Positions 4,877 to 7,878 of a DNA stretch of 7,878 nucleotides are shown here, in pieces. A program made the position numbers and the translations under genes. The stretch's first letter is position 1. Each line of letters begins with the position of its first letter. This DNA is from Actinomycetota bacterium (GTDB lineage: Bacteria > Actinomycetota > Actinomycetes > Streptosporangiales > Streptosporangiaceae), in the NCBI GenBank assembly GCA_003140115.1, contig PLIQ01000424.1, positions 2,055 to 9,932 of the forward strand. The letters are read 5' to 3'. Below the pieces are notes generated by a model. That model did no database searches. It worked only from the letters and a program-made list of their open reading frames with translations, and was not told the DNA's origin.

Positions 4877-7135
4877 TCACCGGTCGGGAGCTGCGTTCAC
4901 CGTTGCTGCTGGGTCGCCGTAGAACGTGTAGGCGAGCCAGGTGGGGTCGCCGGGGTTATCGCGGATGGCGTCGCGGGCCCGCCGCGCCGCCTCGCCCAGA
5001 GTGTCCCCGCCGATCGCCGCCTGGTAGAACTCCTGGGCGTAGGTGCTGGCCGAGGTGTCCACCACTTCCCACAGCGAGCCGATGAAGGCGCCCGCACCGG
5101 CCCGCAGGAAGCTGGCTGCCCATCCCTCGACCGTGGTGTAAAGGGGAGCCTGTCCGTCGGTGCGGCAGGCATTCAAGAACACCAGCGGGGCCGTGAACCG
5201 CCCGGCGTGCTGCTCGAGGAAGACCGGCTCGAACGGCTGGTTCTGTAGCAGAATCCGGCAGGTGTTCGGGGCGCCGCGGGCGAAGGCGTTGTGACAGCTG
5301 AAGTGCAGCAGCCCGAGGTTGCCCCGCTGGAAGGCCTGCAGCAGGCCGGGCAGGTCGCCGATGCGATGCGCCGCCAGCCCCCAGCCGCGCAGCAGCCCAT
5401 CCAGGGCCGCGATCTCAGCCGGGGCGGCTGCGAGCGAGCTTTCCCCGGACAGCACCAAGTCGACCGCTCCCAGGTCGAGGCGGCTAGGGGGCGGCGGCCC
5501 GTAGCGCCGCCGCGCGACCGGGAACTGGTCGATCAGGAAGCCAGCGTCCCAGCCGCCCGGGGCGAACGGGTACAGCAGCTCCCAGGGAACAGGGTCTCCC
5601 TGGGACACGATGGTCATCCGGGTGATCTTGTCACGGCGACGCCAGAACTCCCGCTGCAGAGCCTGCGGGATGAAGCTGTTCCACAGCGTGATCCCCTGGC
5701 CCTTCAGCCAGTCCTTGGTGGTCGCGGCGTCCCACGCCGCCTGGCCCCGGGCAACCGCGTTGAGCTCGGCCACCAGCTGCTCAATCGCCTCCCCGGGCGG
5801 CTGCAGCAGCCGATCCGAGGTCGACTCCTCAGAGTAGTAGCCGCTCGAGTCGACCAGCCGGTAGCGGTACACCTGCTGGACGGAATCGAAAGAAAGCAGC
5901 AGTGACACCTCCCCCGGGTCGGCCGCCGCGACCCTGGCGGGGCTGATCCGCTCCCTCAGCGGCCCAGTCGACGCCACCGCATCCACGCTGACCTGCACCG
6001 CCAGGCCACCCAGTCCGGAACCGCCGGCGAAGGCCTCCACCCGCAAGGTGTGCACCCCTTCGCGGGTCGCCTGCAGCTCGAACCCAGCCCAGTTCGAGTC
6101 CAGCCGCGGGACGACCTGAACCACCGCCCGCTCCGGGCTGCGCAAGGTGAACCCGGGACTTTCCACCAGCAGCAGCACGACCTCCAGCCCGCCCTCGGGC
6201 ACCGTCAGCGGCCGCAGCGCGGCCTCCAGCGGCTTGCCGGGCTGCAGTCCCAGCCGCACCAGCAGCGACACCTCCTCACCCAGCCGGACCCGCTCCGGGA
6301 ACCTGCCCTGCAGGAAACGCTGCTCAGCCGCCGGCGGATGCTGACCCGGCCCTCCCGGCGGAGCAATGCCCGCGGGGGCGGGTTTCTCGACAGCGCCGCG
6401 ATCATTCGCGTCGGGTGGTGCAGCACCGAGCGGCAGCGGATCACGCTGGGGTATGGAAGTGAAGTCCTGCCATGGGGAACTGTCGTCTGGGCCGGGTTCC
6501 GGCGGGGCAGGCTGGGCGGCGTAGAGGTCAGATGCCGGCGGGGCGGCCTGGCCGCGTACCGCCTGTCCTGCGGCGTCAGCGCCGGACGGCTGGTCTAGGT
6601 GGCGATGTGAGTCGTATCCGATCGCGTACTCGCCGCCTAGGCGGATCTGCGCACCGGCCACAAGCGGGGCTCGGACGCCTGGCTCCAGCCTGATGGGGGC
6701 GTTTTCCCCGGGCCAGAGAATCTGGGTGCCGTTGACGGAATCGAGGTCGGAGATAAAGACCTGCCAGCCGTCCAGTTCCACGCGGGCGTGGATGCGGGAC
6801 ACCAGCCCAGAGGCGTCAGTGAGCCGCAGCGGCCGGGCCCGGCCGTCGACCACCGAACTAGCCATCGTCGGTTCGCGGCCCAGCACGTAGTCGGCGTCAA
6901 GCTGGCACACGGAGCCGTCGGCCAGGACGAGGACGCCGAGCGGCGGCCGCCTGCCCATCTGTCGGACCTTGGTCGGCTGACCCATGCTCACGCCGCAGAC
7001 GGCGCAGTACCGCGCCGCCGGATCGTTAAAGTGCCTGTTCTTGCAGTAGACGCCCTCGACCATCTCGACGATGCCGGGATCCCTCGGATCGGGAGATTTC
7101 GCGCCGAGCGGCCGCGGATCACGCTCTTCGTTCAC
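4877..7135 (-). CDS. Zinc-ribbon/FHA/CHAT-domain caspase-like protease
   Basis: 752 residues from the GTG start. Order: zinc ribbon C31-x3-H35-x8-C44-x2-C47 (YCKNRHF, YCAVCG); FHA domain about 66-175 with G86-R87, S113-x2-H116 and N135-G136, the phosphothreonine-binding core; Pro/Ala-rich linker about 181-270; beta-rich, probably immunoglobulin-like domain about 272-386; a linker region with SSGYYSEEST; CHAT peptidase about 490-750. CHAT landmarks are PVPWELLYPF, HFSCH with catalytic H615, and VFLNACRTDG with catalytic C657, then GWAASFLRAGAGAFIGSLW. Both catalytic residues are intact. CHAT proteases are caspase relatives that cleave partners or trigger cell death; the FHA suggests Ser/Thr-kinase control. 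The start is chosen from GGGAGG five bases upstream; the frame runs 47 codons further to an ATG at 7276 lacking a good ribosome binding site. No transmembrane segment seen. Substrate unknown. Confidence 0.9.
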   Translation of the reverse strand: MNEERDPRPLGAKSPDPRDPGIVEMVEGVYCKNRHFNDPAARYCAVCGVSMGQPTKVRQMGRRPPLGVLVLADGSVCQLDADYVLGREPTMASSVVDGRARPLRLTDASGLVSRIHARVELDGWQVFISDLDSVNGTQILWPGENAPIRLEPGVRAPLVAGAQIRLGGEYAIGYDSHRHLDQPSGADAAGQAVRGQAAPPASDLYAAQPAPPEPGPDDSSPWQDFTSIPQRDPLPLGAAPPDANDRGAVEKPAPAGIAPPGGPGQHPPAAEQRFLQGRFPERVRLGEEVSLLVRLGLQPGKPLEAALRPLTVPEGGLEVVLLLVESPGFTLRSPERAVVQVVPRLDSNWAGFELQATREGVHTLRVEAFAGGSGLGGLAVQVSVDAVASTGPLRERISPARVAAADPGEVSLLLSFDSVQQVYRYRLVDSSGYYSEESTSDRLLQPPGEAIEQLVAELNAVARGQAAWDAATTKDWLKGQGITLWNSFIPQALQREFWRRRDKITRMTIVSQGDPVPWELLYPFAPGGWDAGFLIDQFPVARRRYGPPPPSRLDLGAVDLVLSGESSLAAAPAEIAALDGLLRGWGLAAHRIGDLPGLLQAFQRGNLGLLHFSCHNAFARGAPNTCRILLQNQPFEPVFLEQHAGRFTAPLVFLNACRTDGQAPLYTTVEGWAASFLRAGAGAFIGSLWEVVDTSASTYAQEFYQAAIGGDTLGEAARRARDAIRDNPGDPTWLAYTFYGDPAATVNAAPDR

Positions 7136-7352
7136 ACTGGCCTCCCGCGGTGCAACCGCACCCCCAACCATCAGACCGGGACCAACACGGACTCTACGCC
7201 CCTGACGCTCGTCCCGCATCCGGGATGTAGCGGCCCGATTGCGCAACGGCACAGCAGGCTCACCGACCCGCGGCATCGCTGGGTTCGGTCCATCGCCTGA
7301 CCCCGCCCCACCGCCCGCACAACAGCCGTCCGCCTGCTGGCGAGCTTAAGCC
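7136..7352. other. Spacer between TPR gene and FHA-CHAT gene
   Basis: 217 bases. Next to the ribosome binding site is a small perfect hairpin (GGTGC/GCACC with a 4-base loop, 7149-7162). A bulged inverted repeat (7262-7269 with 7281-7289) could be a weak terminator for the TPR gene but has no T-run. TAGAGT on the minus strand (7196-7191) is a possible -10 about 55 bases before the GTG, with no matching -35. None of these is strong. Confidence 0.3.
7141..7146 (-). promoter_or_regulatory. Ribosome binding site deciding the FHA-CHAT start
   Basis: GGGAGG on the minus strand, five bases before the GTG at 7135-7133. It supports the shorter protein over the ATG at 7276-7274, whose upstream bases contain no purine-rich core at suitable spacing. 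Confidence 0.7.
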
Positions 7353-7878
7353 TTACTGCGCTGTTGGCCGACCGGCGAAGACATCCAGCTCGGCGAGCAG
7401 GTCAGCGACCTCGGCTGCCCCGATCCGCTGGAAGATCTCTAGTGCCTGCCGCAACAGGGCCTCGGCCTGCGCAGCATGGCCGGCGGCCATGGCGCACCGG
7501 CCCAGCCCGGCCAGCGCGTGCGCCTCCTGCCAGGGGCTGGCGGAAGCGCGGGCCAAGTCCAGGGCCTGCTGGTGACACGCCTGGGCCTGCGCGAGGTCAC
7601 CGCTGACCCGGTGCAGCGTCCCTCGCTCGTTGAGCACCTCGGCCTCGTCGCCCTGGTCGCCGAGGTCATGGTAGAGGCCGACCGCCTGGTCCAGGGCCTG
7701 GGCCGCGGCCGGGTAATCACCCGTCAGCCGCCGGACGATCCCGAGGTAGCCGAGGGTGCCGGCCTGGCCGAACGGTTCGTCGAGGTCGCGGTAGATGCCC
7801 AGTGCCTGCTCCAGGTCCTCGACCGCGGCCGGGTAATCACCCGTCAGCCGCAACGCGTCCCCGAGGTAGCTGAGGGCG
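7353..7878 (-). CDS. TPR-repeat protein, C-terminal fragment
   Basis: The frame is open to the right edge, so the gene starts outside the window; a TTG at 7853 is internal to a repeat and not a real start. About 174 residues are visible, forming four TPR-type helical hairpins spaced 40 residues apart, with recurring LGxxxRLTGDYPAA, LxQALxIYRDL and the related GDLAQAQACHQQALDLA. TPRs of this 40-residue, near-identical kind occur in long actinobacterial scaffold proteins, often with NB-ARC or other STAND ATPase, trypsin-like or CHAT domains at the N-terminus; which one applies here cannot be seen. It ends AELDVFAGRPTAQ. It lies 217 bases upstream of the FHA-CHAT gene in the same direction, so it may be a partner in the same system. 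Confidence 0.85.
   Translation of the reverse strand, partial: ALSYLGDALRLTGDYPAAVEDLEQALGIYRDLDEPFGQAGTLGYLGIVRRLTGDYPAAAQALDQAVGLYHDLGDQGDEAEVLNERGTLHRVSGDLAQAQACHQQALDLARASASPWQEAHALAGLGRCAMAAGHAAQAEALLRQALEIFQRIGAAEVADLLAELDVFAGRPTAQ
7703..7851. repeat. Pair of identical 29-bp blocks 120 bp apart in the TPR gene
   Basis: 7703-7731 and 7823-7851 are identical, and 7740-7756 matches 7860-7876 with one mismatch. The 120-bp period equals one 40-residue TPR unit, so the unit was recently duplicated or homogenised by gene conversion; the array probably continues beyond the right edge. Confidence 0.9.

Noticed and set aside
5291..6598. Plus-strand open frames opposite the FHA-CHAT gene
   Set aside because: No motif is recognisable and they are antisense to an intact catalytic domain and conserved beta domain.
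1..7878. CRISPR array, tRNA/rRNA genes, insertion sequence or integrase
   Set aside because: No spaced direct repeats of CRISPR type, no structural RNA pattern and no transposase or recombinase motif seen by eye on either strand; the two repeat sets found are within coding sequence.

Overview
The window is high-GC DNA with strong G/C third-position bias in most genes, GTG and TTG starts, GGAGG-type ribosome binding sites, and an RbpA-family protein, a family confined to Actinomycetota. I read it as a chromosome segment of a filamentous or otherwise complex actinomycete; the genus cannot be fixed from the sequence. Apart from the gene fragment at the left edge, every gene is on the minus strand, so transcription runs right to left.

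Region 1 (1-1560): the 3' part of a dihydrofolate reductase/RibD-C family gene (+ strand) converges on an RbpA-like RNA polymerase-binding protein gene. Upstream of that gene lies a decayed second rbpA copy (lost Cys ligands and a one-base frameshift), then a small CxxC/basic-tail protein I cannot name. This stretch is visibly less GC-rich than the rest.

Region 2 (1562-4203): two genes overlap by GTGA and share a two-domain body: a divergent BFN/DUF151-like domain and a C-terminal CenC-like (galactose-binding-fold) beta-sandwich. The upstream gene is only that body plus a repeated acidic tail. The downstream gene has an ECF sigma factor (regions 2 and 4) fused in front. The fusion junction keeps an intact Shine-Dalgarno and ATG aligned exactly with the start of the paralogue, so a free BFN/CenC protein may also be made. 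Region 4.2 of the sigma domain looks four residues short.

Region 3 (4354-7878): a C-terminal TPR-protein fragment, then a zinc-ribbon/FHA/beta-domain/CHAT protease with an intact His-Cys pair, followed after 10 bases by a small protein that appears to be two tandem trypco2 modules. CHAT proteases, trypco2 domains and TPR scaffolds are recurrent partners in predicted NTP-dependent conflict/programmed-death systems of multicellular bacteria. The likely logic is phosphopeptide sensing by FHA, proteolysis by CHAT, and trypco2 as dedicated partner. Whether the sigma/BFN pair belongs to the same module is unknown; it is co-directional and 150 bases downstream.

Most interesting points: the sigma-BFN-CenC fusion with its sigma-less paralogue and retained internal start, the compact FHA-CHAT/double-trypco2 pair, and the rbpA pseudogene beside a divergent rbpA.
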